A DNA stretch of 64,000 bases from JALOAT01 sp041687015 (GCA_041687015.1 JAWLCT010000009.1:1-64000), one strand, 5' to 3'. Shown: positions 34,705-44,227, counted from the stretch's first letter. The notes: generated by a model not told the origin, from the letters alone. A program made the numbers and translations.

Positions 34705-37203
34705 TCAGAAGAGCAGGGGAACCAGAGAGACTGCGCCATAGGCGAATACGCCCAAGGTCATGGTGTAATGCCACCACTCCGCGGCGACGCGGGCCTCCAG
34801 GGCACGGTGCTGATCGATGGCACCGCGGCGGGAACGTGAAAACACGAAGCCGGCCATGACCAACGCGATCATCAGATGGACGACCTGCACGCCGTACAGG
34901 GTATACACCACGGAAGCATAGGCATGGGCAGCCGCGGCGGGCTGCGCATCGGCCACCCAGAGCGCAGTGACCCACAGATAAACGGTGCCCGCCGTCATGG
35001 CGGCAGCCAGATCGATTCGGTAGCGGGCGGGCTGGCCGCGACCGTTGGCGCGTACCGCCAGGTGCATCAGCACACTGCTGGTTACCAACAGCAATACCGC
35101 GAGCAACGGTGCACCGTCGGCGCCAACGGTGTGAAACACCGGCGGCCAGGCGGGAGAGACGATCCATAGAAAAAAATAGGCGAACAGCAGGTGGGCATAA
35201 GTGACGGCGCTGACCACCATGGCAAAGCGCCCGCCCCAGAGCCCGGGCGCCTGGGGGCTCAGGGATTGGTTGGGCAGGCGCAGACCGCCGCCGGCGTCGA
35301 TATGTGCGGGGGCACCCGCATACGCGCTGTCTTTTGCCCAGCGCAGGAGCATGAAAACAGTGACCACCACCCCCACGATGCTCAACCCGTGCCACCCCAA
35401 CAGAATGCCGAGGAACGGCACGAAGGCGGCGAGGGCCGACCACAGAGGTATCCAGCTCTGGGTGGGCAAACGGATCACCTGTTCGGGAACGGCGGCGCCG
35501 GCGCTGGTGCCCAAGGTTTCACGCTGCCCTGCGGAAGGATCGGCGAGCAAACCGGCGCCGTCCGCCATGGCATCGGGAAGTTGAGGCTGTTCCCAAAGCG
35601 GATGCCGCGAACTCAACCGGGGAATGCTCACGAAGTTGTACGGTGGTACGCCCGGACCCATGCCCCATTCCAGGGTGCCGGCACGCCAGGGATTGCGTGC
35701 TGGGCGATCGCCCAGGCGCCAATGCAGATACAGGTCGGCAACCACGACGCCGATTCCGATGGTGAGCAGGAAGCCGCCCAGGCTGGAGATCAGATTCAGC
35801 CATGCCCAGCCAAGCCCTTCCTGGTAGGTGTACACCCGTCGCGGCATGCCGAGCATGCCGGTGAGATGCATGGGCAGAAACGTGATGTTGAAGCCGGCGA
35901 AAACAAGCCAGAACCCGATGTGCCCGAGGCGTTCCGACGTGATGCGGGTGACGAACAACGGCCACCAGTAATAAAGCCCTGCGAGCAGCGGAAACACCAT
36001 GCCGCCGAACAGGACGTAATGCAGGTGGGCGACCACGAAATGACTGTCGTGGACCTGCCAGTCGAAGGGCACCAGGGCCACCATCACGCCGGTGAGCCCG
36101 CCGAGCACGAAGGTGAAAAAAAAGCCGATCACGTACAGCATGGGCACGCTCATCACGGGGCGGCCATGCCAGAGGGTCGCGATCCACGCGAACACCTGTA
36201 TGCCGCTGGGGATGGCGACGGCCATGCTTGCGGCTGAAAAGAAACTCAGGGACAACCGCGGAATGCCGGTGGTGAACATATGGTGGACCCAGAGCCCGAA
36301 GCTGATGAATCCCGTGGCCAGGACAGCCGCCACCACCCAGCTGTAGCCGGCCAGCGGTCGGCGTGCGAAGGTCTCCACGACCACCGTCACGACGCCGGCA
36401 GCGGGAAGAAAGATGATGTAGACCTCCGGGTGCCCGAAAATCCAGAACAGGTGCTGCCACAGCAGCGGATCGCCGCCGCGCGCAGCGTTGTAGAAGACGA
36501 AGCCGAAGCTGCGTTCCATTTCCAGCAGCACGCTGCCGAGGATGAGCGGAGGGAAGGCGAACAGGATCATGAACGCCGTCACCAGCATGTACCAGGCAAA
36601 CAACGGCATGCGCGCAAGCGTCATACCCGGTGCGCGGGTTTTTAGAATGGAGATGATGAGTTCCGCGGCGGCAGTGAGTGCGGAGATCTCGATGAACGTG
36701 ACGCCCAGCAACCAGAAATCCGCGTTCATCCCCGGCGTGTATTGTTTGTCATTGAGCGGAACGTACATGAACCAGCCGCCGTCGGGCGCCGCATCGAAGA
36801 AAAAACTGCTGAACAGGAACAAGCCGCCGAGCAGGTAGCACCAATATCCGAAGGCGCCCAAACGCGGGAAGGGCAGATCGCGCGCGCCGATCATTTTTGG
36901 GATCAAATACACCCCGAGGCCTTCCAGAATCGGCACCGCAAACAGGAACATCATGGTGGTGCCGTGCATGGTCACCACCTGGTTATAGGTGGCGTGATCC
37001 AGGTCGGTATTGTCCGGCCAGGCCAGTTGCGCACGAATCGCCATGGCCAGCAGTCCACCGACCAGGAAGAACCCGAAGCCGGTGACGAGGTAGCGCAGGC
37101 CCACCGAGGTGTGGTTGACCGCACTGGCGGCGCGCCAGCCGGGTGGGTTGGCCCAGAACGCCATGAAGCGCTCGTGCAGGTCGTGGGAGCGGCGGACCGT
37201 CAC
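34705..37203 (-). CDS. ctaDE: Cytochrome c oxidase subunit I fused to subunit III
   Basis: GTG 37203 overlaps the subunit II stop (GTGA); the open frame running on to 38055 is a shadow. The 832-residue protein has a full haem-copper subunit I (VVTMHGTTMMFLF haem a ligand, WIFGHPEVY with the Cu-ligand His and cross-linked Tyr, WVHHMFTTG Cu-ligands, VVAHLHYVLFGG haem ligands) in residues ~1-530. A proline/glycine linker and a second membrane region (~600-832) correspond to subunit III (final AEWWHYTMTLGVFAYG). The fused I-III form occurs in several aa3-type oxidases. It reduces O2 and pumps protons. Confidence 0.9.
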   Translation of the reverse strand: MTVRRSHDLHERFMAFWANPPGWRAASAVNHTSVGLRYLVTGFGFFLVGGLLAMAIRAQLAWPDNTDLDHATYNQVVTMHGTTMMFLFAVPILEGLGVYLIPKMIGARDLPFPRLGAFGYWCYLLGGLFLFSSFFFDAAPDGGWFMYVPLNDKQYTPGMNADFWLLGVTFIEISALTAAAELIISILKTRAPGMTLARMPLFAWYMLVTAFMILFAFPPLILGSVLLEMERSFGFVFYNAARGGDPLLWQHLFWIFGHPEVYIIFLPAAGVVTVVVETFARRPLAGYSWVVAAVLATGFISFGLWVHHMFTTGIPRLSLSFFSAASMAVAIPSGIQVFAWIATLWHGRPVMSVPMLYVIGFFFTFVLGGLTGVMVALVPFDWQVHDSHFVVAHLHYVLFGGMVFPLLAGLYYWWPLFVTRITSERLGHIGFWLVFAGFNITFLPMHLTGMLGMPRRVYTYQEGLGWAWLNLISSLGGFLLTIGIGVVVADLYLHWRLGDRPARNPWRAGTLEWGMGPGVPPYNFVSIPRLSSRHPLWEQPQLPDAMADGAGLLADPSAGQRETLGTSAGAAVPEQVIRLPTQSWIPLWSALAAFVPFLGILLGWHGLSIVGVVVTVFMLLRWAKDSAYAGAPAHIDAGGGLRLPNQSLSPQAPGLWGGRFAMVVSAVTYAHLLFAYFFLWIVSPAWPPVFHTVGADGAPLLAVLLLVTSSVLMHLAVRANGRGQPARYRIDLAAAMTAGTVYLWVTALWVADAQPAAAAHAYASVVYTLYGVQVVHLMIALVMAGFVFSRSRRGAIDQHRALEARVAAEWWHYTMTLGVFAYGAVSLVPLLF

Positions 37204-38165
37204 CGCAGTTGCTCCAGCCAGGCAGCCATGGCATGCACCACCGCCGGATCCAGGTGATCGAAGCGGTCCATGAGATTGCCGGGTTTCAGGCGGTGGTGTT
37301 CCGTGATCCAGCGGGCGATGGCGCCGGGGCGGTTGGGCAGCGTACCGGCGCCGAGAAACAATCGACTGCCCACGTGGGTCAGGTCGGGTCCCTGGCGTCC
37401 CCGTGCCGGCGTGCCGCGCACCGTGTGGCATTCCACGCAGCGTTCGGCAAGAAAGGCTGCACGACCGCGTTGGGCGATTGCGCCGGTGGGCGGCTCGGCA
37501 GGCGTGCGGCGTGCGGCCAGCCAGGCCTCGAAATCCGGGGCCGCGGTGGCGACCACCCATAAGGCCATATGGGCGTGTTGAGCGCCGCAGAACTCGGCGC
37601 ATTGGCCGCGGTAGGTCCCGGGTGCGTCGGCCCGCAGCGCCAGGGTGTTCACGTGGCCCGGGATCATGTCCTGCTTGCCTGCGAGTTGCGGTACCCAGAG
37701 GCTGTGGATCACGTCCGCCGTGCGCAGACGAAGCTGCACCTCGCGGCCGACGGGAATGTGGATCTCGTTCGCTGTGGTCACGGGCGCCGCGCCCGGGTAG
37801 CGGACTTCCCACCACCAGCGGTGGCCGATCACGTCCACCAGCAACGGTTTGCCGACGCCTGTCACCTCGCCCAACTGCAAACCCCAGGTGAGTAACGCGC
37901 TGAGTGCCGCCACGGGCAGCAGCAGGCCACCGCCGACGATGAATGCATTGGCAGAGGGCCCCGATGCCGCGCCTCGCCGGCGGTATAGCGCCATCAGCAA
38001 CAGCACCATGACCAGCCCGAGGACGAGGGCGGAACCCCAGAACATGACCCACCACACCGCGGCGATGTCATCCGCGTTGGCGCCACGCGGCGCCAACATG
38101 GATGGTGCGCCTGTGCAGGCGGCAAGCAGCGGAACGATGCCGGCGGGGACGAGAATTCGGGTCAT
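37200..38165 (-). CDS. ctaC: Cytochrome c oxidase subunit II with C-terminal cytochrome c
   Basis: ATG 38165 begins a lipoprotein signal (MTRILVPAGIVPLLAAC), giving 321 residues. Two membrane helices (about 40-60 and 75-98) precede a cupredoxin domain with the CuA site CAEFCGAQHAHM. A C-terminal cytochrome c domain follows (CVECH, with a later Met in GNLMDRF as likely sixth ligand). This caa3-like subunit takes electrons from soluble cytochrome c or an equivalent donor. It is the first gene of the operon and is divergent from 38278. Confidence 0.92.
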   Translation of the reverse strand: MTRILVPAGIVPLLAACTGAPSMLAPRGANADDIAAVWWVMFWGSALVLGLVMVLLLMALYRRRGAASGPSANAFIVGGGLLLPVAALSALLTWGLQLGEVTGVGKPLLVDVIGHRWWWEVRYPGAAPVTTANEIHIPVGREVQLRLRTADVIHSLWVPQLAGKQDMIPGHVNTLALRADAPGTYRGQCAEFCGAQHAHMALWVVATAAPDFEAWLAARRTPAEPPTGAIAQRGRAAFLAERCVECHTVRGTPARGRQGPDLTHVGSRLFLGAGTLPNRPGAIARWITEHHRLKPGNLMDRFDHLDPAVVHAMAAWLEQLR

Positions 38166-38277
38166 GGACAATCCATTCGGGTCTCGTGCGGTGCTTCCAT
38201 GCTGGGCGGTTTGGCGGATGCGCCGCGGCCGGCCGCCGCTCGTGCTTAGCTTAGGTGAAGGACTTGGGGTGCTTCCG

Positions 38278-38634
38278 ATGCGATTGACGGCGGTGACTGA
38301 CGGCGTGGCGGGTTTGATCGTGCCTCTGCTCCTATGGGGCGCACACCTGGTGTTCGTCTATGGCTTGCTGGCGGTGGACTGCGCTGTCATTCCCGGGGCC
38401 GGTGCTGCAACCCTTCCCGTCCTGTGGCTGGCGAGTTTCGCGGCGGCCATCGCGCTGGGTTCGCTTGCGGGCGTTCAATACCATCATTTGCGGCAGGGGC
38501 GCGACCGAGGGCCCGGCGAGCCGTGGGGCGTGCACAGTCTGGTGTTGAAGGCCGGACCACTGATCAGCCTGATCGCCCTGGTGGCCGTGGTGTGGACCGC
38601 TTTGCCCCTGGTGTTTGTCACGCCATGCGCCTGA
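38278..38634 (+). CDS. Small hypothetical membrane protein next to the oxidase
   Basis: Start taken at ATG 38278 (MRLTAVTDGV); the frame is open further upstream into the divergent subunit II gene. The 118-residue product has three membrane helices, with VPLLLWGAHLVFVYGLL the most characteristic. No named domain recognised, although small three-helix proteins of this style occur beside cox operons. Its last ten bases overlap the next start, so it is co-translated with the AI-2E transporter gene. Confidence 0.65.
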   Translation: MRLTAVTDGVAGLIVPLLLWGAHLVFVYGLLAVDCAVIPGAGAATLPVLWLASFAAAIALGSLAGVQYHHLRQGRDRGPGEPWGVHSLVLKAGPLISLIALVAVVWTALPLVFVTPCA

Positions 38635-39671
38635 ACGAGCATTCCCTGCGCCTCATCGACATCGCCCGGTATACGCTTCCCGCCACGGCCGTGCTGTTGC
38701 TGGTGGTGGTCCTGGCAGCCTTGCTGTACGTGGGTGCCGAGCTGTTCCTGCTTCTTTTTGCGGGGGTGCTCCTTTCCCTGTTGCTGCGTGCCATTGCCCG
38801 GCCATTGGAGCGTGCACGCGTTCCACCAGGGTTGGCCTTCGCTGTGGCCGTGCTGGTATTCCTTGCCGCAATCCTGGGCATTTCGCTGTTTTTCGTCCCG
38901 CTGCTGGTGGACGGTTTTGCACAAATGGCGGAAAGCCTGCCCAAGGCGGTGGAAGCTATCAGTGAAAGACTGAAGGACCATCCGAGCCTGGTGCGCTCGA
39001 TTCAGAACACGCTGGGCGGGCAGGGCGCCGGCATCGCATCGGAGACGCTTGCCCGTGTCACCGGCATCTTTTCCACCGTCGTGGGCGTCACGGTGGCCGC
39101 TCTGGTGGTCCTGTTCACGGGGTTTTATCTGGCGGCGGAGCCTGGCCTGTATCGCCTGGGGCTGCTCAAACTGGTGCCGATCCGCGCCCGTGATCGCGTC
39201 AACGCACTCTTCGATGAACTTACCCGTATGCTCGGCTGGTGGCTGCTCGGGCAATTCGTTTCCATGATCACCATCGGTCTGCTCATCTGGATCGGACTCG
39301 CGGCGCTCAAGGTGCCCTTTGCGGCCACACTGGCGCTGGCGGCAGCCCTGCTCACGTTCATTCCCACCATCGGACCGGTGCTCGCGGCCATACCGGCGAT
39401 CCTGGTGGGCTTTACGGTTACGCCGTGGCTCGCGTTTTATGTGCTGTTGCTCTATGTGGCCGTCGAGAGCCTGGAAAGCTACCTGGTGACACCGCTCGTG
39501 CAACGGCAAGTGGTGCATTTGCCCCCGGTACTGGTGCTTTCCACGCAGCTCCTGCTGGCCTTGCTGTACGGCTTGCTGGGTCTGTTTGTGGCCGCACCCC
39601 TGGCGGTCATGTTCATGGTGTTGATCAAGCGGCTCTATGTGGAGGATGTCCTCGGCGATCGTGAGACATGA
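38625..39671 (+). CDS. AI-2E family transporter (TqsA/PerM-like)
   Basis: ATG 38625 overlaps the preceding gene. The 348-residue protein has about eight membrane helices and the family layout: an N-terminal pair, an LPKAVEAISERL periplasmic helix region, and the final GPVLAAIPAILVG, SYLVTPLVQRQVVHLPPVLVL block. Family members are called AI-2 exporters, but many move other solutes, including Na+ in alkaliphiles, so the substrate is open. Confidence 0.88.
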   Translation: MRLNEHSLRLIDIARYTLPATAVLLLVVVLAALLYVGAELFLLLFAGVLLSLLLRAIARPLERARVPPGLAFAVAVLVFLAAILGISLFFVPLLVDGFAQMAESLPKAVEAISERLKDHPSLVRSIQNTLGGQGAGIASETLARVTGIFSTVVGVTVAALVVLFTGFYLAAEPGLYRLGLLKLVPIRARDRVNALFDELTRMLGWWLLGQFVSMITIGLLIWIGLAALKVPFAATLALAAALLTFIPTIGPVLAAIPAILVGFTVTPWLAFYVLLLYVAVESLESYLVTPLVQRQVVHLPPVLVLSTQLLLALLYGLLGLFVAAPLAVMFMVLIKRLYVEDVLGDRET

Positions 39672-39758
39672 AAAAAGCGCGTGGTTGGCCCCGTCGGGCA
39701 CTGTTCCGTAGACGAGGCCGCGTGTTAGCCTTGTCGGGCCTGCCCACGCTTCGAAACC

Positions 39759-40388
39759 ATGAACGAAGTCGAATACATCAAGTACTTCGCCGGCCTGCTG
39801 GCCATCGTCAATCCCATTGGTTCGGTACCGGTCTTTATCAGTCTGACCCGCCAGCAGACCTTCGCCGAACGCGCCAGAACGGCGCGCATCGCCGCCTTGA
39901 CGGTGGTCGTGGTTCTGACCATTGCCCTGCTGACCGGCGAAAGCATTTTGCAGTTCTTCGGCATCAGTCTTGCCTCGTTCCGCGTGGGGGGCGGCATCCT
40001 CGTATTGCTCATCGCCATCTCCATGCTGCATGCCCGGGTCAGTCCGGCAAAGCAGACCGACGAGGAGGTGCAGGACGCCTCCGAAAAGGAAACCGTGGCC
40101 GTGGTGCCGCTTGGTATCCCGTTGCTTTCGGGGCCGGGTGCCATCAGTACCGTCATCGTCTACGCGGGCCGCGGCGGTGAGCTTGGCCACTACGCGGTGC
40201 TCGAGGCGGAAGTCCTGCTGGTGGCCCTGCTGGTGTGGGTATCGTTCCGGGCGGCGCCCTATATTGCAGGCATGCTCGGCCGCACCGGCATCAATGTGGT
40301 GACGCGCCTGATGGGGCTCATCATGGCCGCCATCGCCGTGGAAATCATGGCCAACGGTATCAAGCAACTCCTGCCCGGCCTGGCCTGA
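39759..40388 (+). CDS. MarC family integral membrane protein
   Basis: A 209-residue protein with six helices and the UPF0056/MarC pattern: AGLLAIVNPIGSVPVFISLT near the start, VAVVPLGIPLLSGPGAIST, and GINVVTRLMGLIMAAIAVE near the end. The function is unknown; the marC name does not imply multidrug resistance. Its stop overlaps the next start (TGATG). Confidence 0.9.
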   Translation: MNEVEYIKYFAGLLAIVNPIGSVPVFISLTRQQTFAERARTARIAALTVVVVLTIALLTGESILQFFGISLASFRVGGGILVLLIAISMLHARVSPAKQTDEEVQDASEKETVAVVPLGIPLLSGPGAISTVIVYAGRGGELGHYAVLEAEVLLVALLVWVSFRAAPYIAGMLGRTGINVVTRLMGLIMAAIAVEIMANGIKQLLPGLA

Positions 40389-40810
40389 TGGGCGGCGATC
40401 ACCTGGCGTTTTATGAAGGCCTGACGGCACTCGCTGCCGATACCTTTCCCAAACGCTGCGGCAATTGCGGACGCCTCTACCATTCCGTGGAGGATTTCCT
40501 GCGCCAAACCGAGGCGGTGCGCGGCAATCACAGCGGGTTGAAAGCCTCGGAGGACGGGGGCGACCGCACGGTGGTGGAGCTGTTCCGGAACTGCGTGTGC
40601 GGCTCCACGCTCATGGACGTGTTCAACGACCGGCGTGATCAAAGCGAGCAGGGTCTGCGCCGGCGCCTTCGGTTCGAACAGCTGCTCGACCTGCTGGAGG
40701 CGCGCGGCATTGCGCGCGACACCGCCCGGCACGAACTGCTGCGTCTGCTGAGCGGCGAACGCAGCCAACTCCTCGAACCCCTCTTGCCGCCATCCCGGCC
40801 CGAACTGTGA
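40388..40810 (+). CDS. Conserved hypothetical protein with cysteine pairs
   Basis: ATG 40388 overlaps the MarC stop by one base. The 140-residue soluble protein has CGNCG (about residues 24-28) and CVCGS (about 70-74) followed by LMDVFNDRRDQSE. Four cysteines in two pairs 40-odd residues apart suggest a zinc-ribbon-like or redox-active site. I recall similar uncharacterised proteobacterial proteins with the RNCxCGSTLM motif but no known function. The C-terminal half is helical. Confidence 0.65.
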   Translation: MGGDHLAFYEGLTALAADTFPKRCGNCGRLYHSVEDFLRQTEAVRGNHSGLKASEDGGDRTVVELFRNCVCGSTLMDVFNDRRDQSEQGLRRRLRFEQLLDLLEARGIARDTARHELLRLLSGERSQLLEPLLPPSRPEL

Positions 40811-40891
40811 TGGCCCCTGTCTCGACCACTCACCGGTTGGTCACTTTCCCCTAAGCTTCGGCAAGGCGAACACCTTGGACGAGGAGGGCGC

Positions 40892-41341
40892 GTGGAGGCG
40901 GTCATCTTCATCGGTATCCAGGGTTCCGGGAAAACCACCTTCTACCGCCGGCGCTTCTTCTCCACCCATATCCGACTCAGCCTGGACATGCTGAAGACAC
41001 GCCACCGCGAGCGGGTGCTCCTGGATGCCTGCATCGCCGCGAAACAAGCCTTCGTGATTGACAACACCAACGTATTGCGCAGCCAGCGCGCCATCTATCT
41101 GCAGCGCGCCAGGGCGGGCGGATTTACCATCAACGGATATTTCTTCGAGCCGCAGGTCACCCGGGCCATTCTCTGGAATCAACAACGTCACGAAAGGGCA
41201 GTGGTCCCCGTCAAGGCATTGCTCGGGACGTTGAAACGCCTGGAGCGACCGACACTCGGGGAAGGTTTTGATCGCCTCTACCGGGTCGACGTGGGCGCGT
41301 CTGGTGATTTTACCGTCTCGCTTCTGTCTAACATGCAATAA
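40892..41341 (+). CDS. P-loop kinase-like ATPase (polynucleotide kinase/zeta type)
   Basis: GTG 40892 lies four bases after GAGGAGG. The 149-residue protein has Walker A GIQGSGKTT at residues 8-16, a LSLDML second motif with Asp, and an FVIDNTN Walker-B-like strand, followed by a short lid (RHERA). This is a minimal ATP-dependent kinase fold of the T4 polynucleotide-kinase type. The substrate is unknown. It stands alone; the 216-base gap after it shows nothing clear. Confidence 0.8.
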   Translation: MEAVIFIGIQGSGKTTFYRRRFFSTHIRLSLDMLKTRHRERVLLDACIAAKQAFVIDNTNVLRSQRAIYLQRARAGGFTINGYFFEPQVTRAILWNQQRHERAVVPVKALLGTLKRLERPTLGEGFDRLYRVDVGASGDFTVSLLSNMQ

Positions 41342-41557
41342 GCGAAAGCCGTGGTATGAAGAATGTGTGAACCGCTGCGCACAACTAACGCGGAGCAAGG
41401 CGATGCCTGTACCGCCACCGGAACGCATTGGGATGAGCGTTTTCCTTAACGCCCCGGCAATGGCGTCGACGGTGGTGTTTAACCCGGGCGGGCTTGTACA
41501 CTGGCGCTTTCAAGAAAAAGAAAAAACAAAGGTGTTCATGTGGAAGGGGAGCGCGCC

Positions 41558-43345
41558 ATGGGCCTTCAGCAGGCCTTTTTAGACGCGACGATCTACGTTA
41601 CGGATAGTTCGGGCAACGCGCCCGACTGGGTCAGCGAACAATTGCGAGGCAACGGTGCAAGGACTGTCATCGACCTCGAGACGATCAAGGAACTGGCACC
41701 GCGATTACGGGCGTTGCAATACGAAGCATCCGTGCAGCCCGCCTTGGCGATCATCACCACCCGTGAAATCGACGAGGAATTCCTGGGTCAGTGCCGACCC
41801 CTTGCGGGGCTTGTGGACGAAGGTTGGCTGGCGCTGGTCGCGCTGGTGCATGGCCCCGCGCCGGCGGTTTCGACGATTCACACGGCACTGACGTCGGGCT
41901 GCGTGGATGTGCTGCACGCGGCGGACGGCAGCCTTTCCGGCGATGCGTTGATACGCCTTCAGCTCGCACAGAAGTTGCTGAGCGAACGACGTTTGCGCAT
42001 CGAGCGGGAACAAATCTACCGCATGCAACTGGCAGATCGCAGGATCATGGAAGCGCGCAGTCATTATGCCGCCCACCACGACCCCGTGACCGAACTCGCC
42101 AATCGCAGTGCGTTCGAGAAGGCGCTCGAAGCCTCCATCGAATTGGGCAACCGTCGCAATATCCCCAATGCCCTGCTGCACCTGGATCTCGATCGGTTCA
42201 AGCTTCACAATGAAGCAGTGGGCCATGGCACCGGCGATCACCTGCTGCTGGAAGTGGCCAACCTGCTGCGAGCCGCGCTGCCACGGGAATACCTGCTTGC
42301 CCGCCTCGGCTCGGACGAATTCGCGGTGCTGCTGCAAGGGGCGGATGAGGCGGAAGCCATGCGGCTTGCGGAAGATCTGCGTGCCAGCGTGTCAGGCATC
42401 GAGCCGGATGGCGTGCACATCGTTTATCATGTGGCGGCCAGCATCGGGGTCGCGGTCTTTCTGCCCGGCTCGGTCGCCAACGCCAGCCAGGTGCTCGCCC
42501 AGGCGGAGCAGGCCTGTTACGTGGCCAAGACCCGCGGCGGCAATGCCGTTCACCTGTTCAGCCGCGACGACCATGCCCTCGAACACTTGCGCGAGGACAT
42601 GCACTGGGCCAGGCCCATCCGGCAGGCGTTGGCGGAGAATCGCTTCTTTCTGGCCTTCCAGCCCATACTCGCGGTCGCCGAGGGGCGCATCTCCCATTAC
42701 GAGGCGCTGCTGCGAATCCCGTCCTCCTGCGGAGGAGACGGCGAATCGGCGCGCTTCATGCTGGCTGCGGAGCGGCTGGGACTGGCCAAGCAGATCGATC
42801 TGTGGGTGGTGAACAAGGCGCTGGACTACCTGGTCGAGCACCCCGATCTCCACCTGGCGGTCAATCTGTCCAGCCATGCCTTTCAGGAGGCCGGATTATT
42901 GCCTCTCCTGAAGGAGAAGCTGACCATGACGGGTCTCGCGCCCGAGCGGCTCACCTTCGAGATCACAGAAACTGCCGCTATCATGAACCTCGCCCACACG
43001 CGACGCATGATCAGTGAAATCAGTGAGCTGGGCTGCCGTTTCGCCCTGGACGATTTCGGCTCGGGCTTCAGTTCTTACAGCTACATCAAACAATTTCCAA
43101 TCGATATGCTGAAAATTGACGGCTCATTCATCGTCGGTATTCGGGAAGACCGACGAGACCAGGCCATCGTGCAGTCCATGGTCGACATCGGCCATAGCCT
43201 GGACAAGGGGGTCGTGGTCGAATTCATCGAGGACGGCGAGACCTTCCGCCTGTTGGTCGAGATGGGTATCGATTATGCTCAGGGCTACTATATTGGACGT
43301 CCGACCACCGACTTGAAGGCCGCAAGGGATCAGAAAAAACAATGA
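41558..43345 (+). CDS. GGDEF-EAL cyclic di-GMP protein
   Basis: ATG 41558 is preferred to GTG 41540 because AGGGGAG sits six bases upstream. The 595-residue protein has an N-terminal region of ~150 residues, possibly a degenerate receiver domain, a short coiled coil, a GGDEF domain with GSDEF at 251-255 and no RxxD site, and an EAL domain starting with YEALLRI (EAL at 382-384). The EAL part keeps NLS, EITE, DDFGSG, LKIDG and AQGYYIGRP, but the AEGVE loop reads VEFIE. It is most likely a phosphodiesterase with an impaired or regulatory GGDEF. The stop overlaps the HDOD gene. Confidence 0.87.
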   Translation: MGLQQAFLDATIYVTDSSGNAPDWVSEQLRGNGARTVIDLETIKELAPRLRALQYEASVQPALAIITTREIDEEFLGQCRPLAGLVDEGWLALVALVHGPAPAVSTIHTALTSGCVDVLHAADGSLSGDALIRLQLAQKLLSERRLRIEREQIYRMQLADRRIMEARSHYAAHHDPVTELANRSAFEKALEASIELGNRRNIPNALLHLDLDRFKLHNEAVGHGTGDHLLLEVANLLRAALPREYLLARLGSDEFAVLLQGADEAEAMRLAEDLRASVSGIEPDGVHIVYHVAASIGVAVFLPGSVANASQVLAQAEQACYVAKTRGGNAVHLFSRDDHALEHLREDMHWARPIRQALAENRFFLAFQPILAVAEGRISHYEALLRIPSSCGGDGESARFMLAAERLGLAKQIDLWVVNKALDYLVEHPDLHLAVNLSSHAFQEAGLLPLLKEKLTMTGLAPERLTFEITETAAIMNLAHTRRMISEISELGCRFALDDFGSGFSSYSYIKQFPIDMLKIDGSFIVGIREDRRDQAIVQSMVDIGHSLDKGVVVEFIEDGETFRLLVEMGIDYAQGYYIGRPTTDLKAARDQKKQ

Positions 43346-44208
43346 CGTTCATCCGTTTCGACCGGACGGACCTCAAGGTCGACGATCTGCTGCTGGGCGA
43401 TATCGCGCTGGCCTCACCACCGGAGATCTACGCCCGGCTTTGCCACCTTCTGGAACACTCCGAGGCCATGCTTTCCGCGGTGGCCGAGGTCATCGAGCAT
43501 GATCCCTCGCTGACCGCGCGGCTGCTGCGGATTGCCAACAGCCCTTTTTTCGGGCTTTCGCACCCAATCCACAGCATCGGTGAAGCCGTCAGCGTGGTGG
43601 GGGTGCGGGAACTGAAGCAGCTCGTGCTGGCGACCGAGGTCATTCGCCACTTCGAGGGCATCCCGCCCGGGCTGATCGACATCTACCTGTTCTGGCGTCA
43701 AAGCGTACGCTGTGCGGTGATCGCCCGACTGCTGGCGGCCCGTCGCAGCATGGGCGATCCTGAACACCTGTTCATCGCTGCCCTGCTGCACGGCATCGGG
43801 CATCTGGTGATTTACATGCGTCTGCCGGAGCTCGGCAGGAAGACCCTGCTTGAGCACCGCTATCGTGGTCAGCCCTTGTACGAGGCACAGCGGGAAGTCA
43901 TCGGTTTCGACTATGCGGAAGTCGGTGCGGCGCTGGCCAGGCACTGGAAACTCCCGGAACTGCTCTGTGCCGTGCTGGCCCACCACATCCATCCGCAGCA
44001 GGCAGCGTCCTACCAGGCCGAGGTCGCGCTGGTGCATTTGGCGCTGGCGGCAAGCCGGGCCCCGTCGTTTCGCCCCGAAGAAGTTCGCGACTACCTGCCC
44101 CGGGAGCCGAACACCTGGGCGCAGGCGGGCCTGACCCCGGACACCCTGGAGGCGGTCCTCCCCGAGGCGGATGCCGCGTTTTCGGCAGCGCTCTCGCTGA
44201 TCCGATAA
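43342..44208 (+). CDS. HDOD domain signalling protein
   Basis: ATG 43342 overlaps the GGDEF-EAL stop (ATGA). The 288-residue product is an HDOD domain: SAVAEVIEHDPSLTARLLRIANSPFFGL and ISLxxAV-like IHSIGEAVSVVGVRELKQLVLA are clear, followed by an ALLHGIGHL segment reminiscent of the HD helix and AHHIHP. HDOD proteins usually bind partners or RNA rather than hydrolyse nucleotides. Translational coupling suggests it acts with the cyclic di-GMP enzyme. Confidence 0.88.
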   Translation: MTFIRFDRTDLKVDDLLLGDIALASPPEIYARLCHLLEHSEAMLSAVAEVIEHDPSLTARLLRIANSPFFGLSHPIHSIGEAVSVVGVRELKQLVLATEVIRHFEGIPPGLIDIYLFWRQSVRCAVIARLLAARRSMGDPEHLFIAALLHGIGHLVIYMRLPELGRKTLLEHRYRGQPLYEAQREVIGFDYAEVGAALARHWKLPELLCAVLAHHIHPQQAASYQAEVALVHLALAASRAPSFRPEEVRDYLPREPNTWAQAGLTPDTLEAVLPEADAAFSAALSLIR

Positions 44209-44227
44209 TCCGCCCGACCGCTGCGTT

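Noticed and set aside
37204..38055. Long upstream extension of the subunit I frame to 38055
   Set aside because: It reads antisense-like Arg/Gly/Pro-rich sequence inside the subunit II gene. The GTG at 37203 overlapping the subunit II stop gives a normal subunit I start.
38484..40430. Open frame of 648 codons on the minus strand
   Set aside because: Composition is His/Gln/Gly-rich and typical of antisense shadow over the AI-2E and MarC genes, which have clear family signatures on the plus strand.
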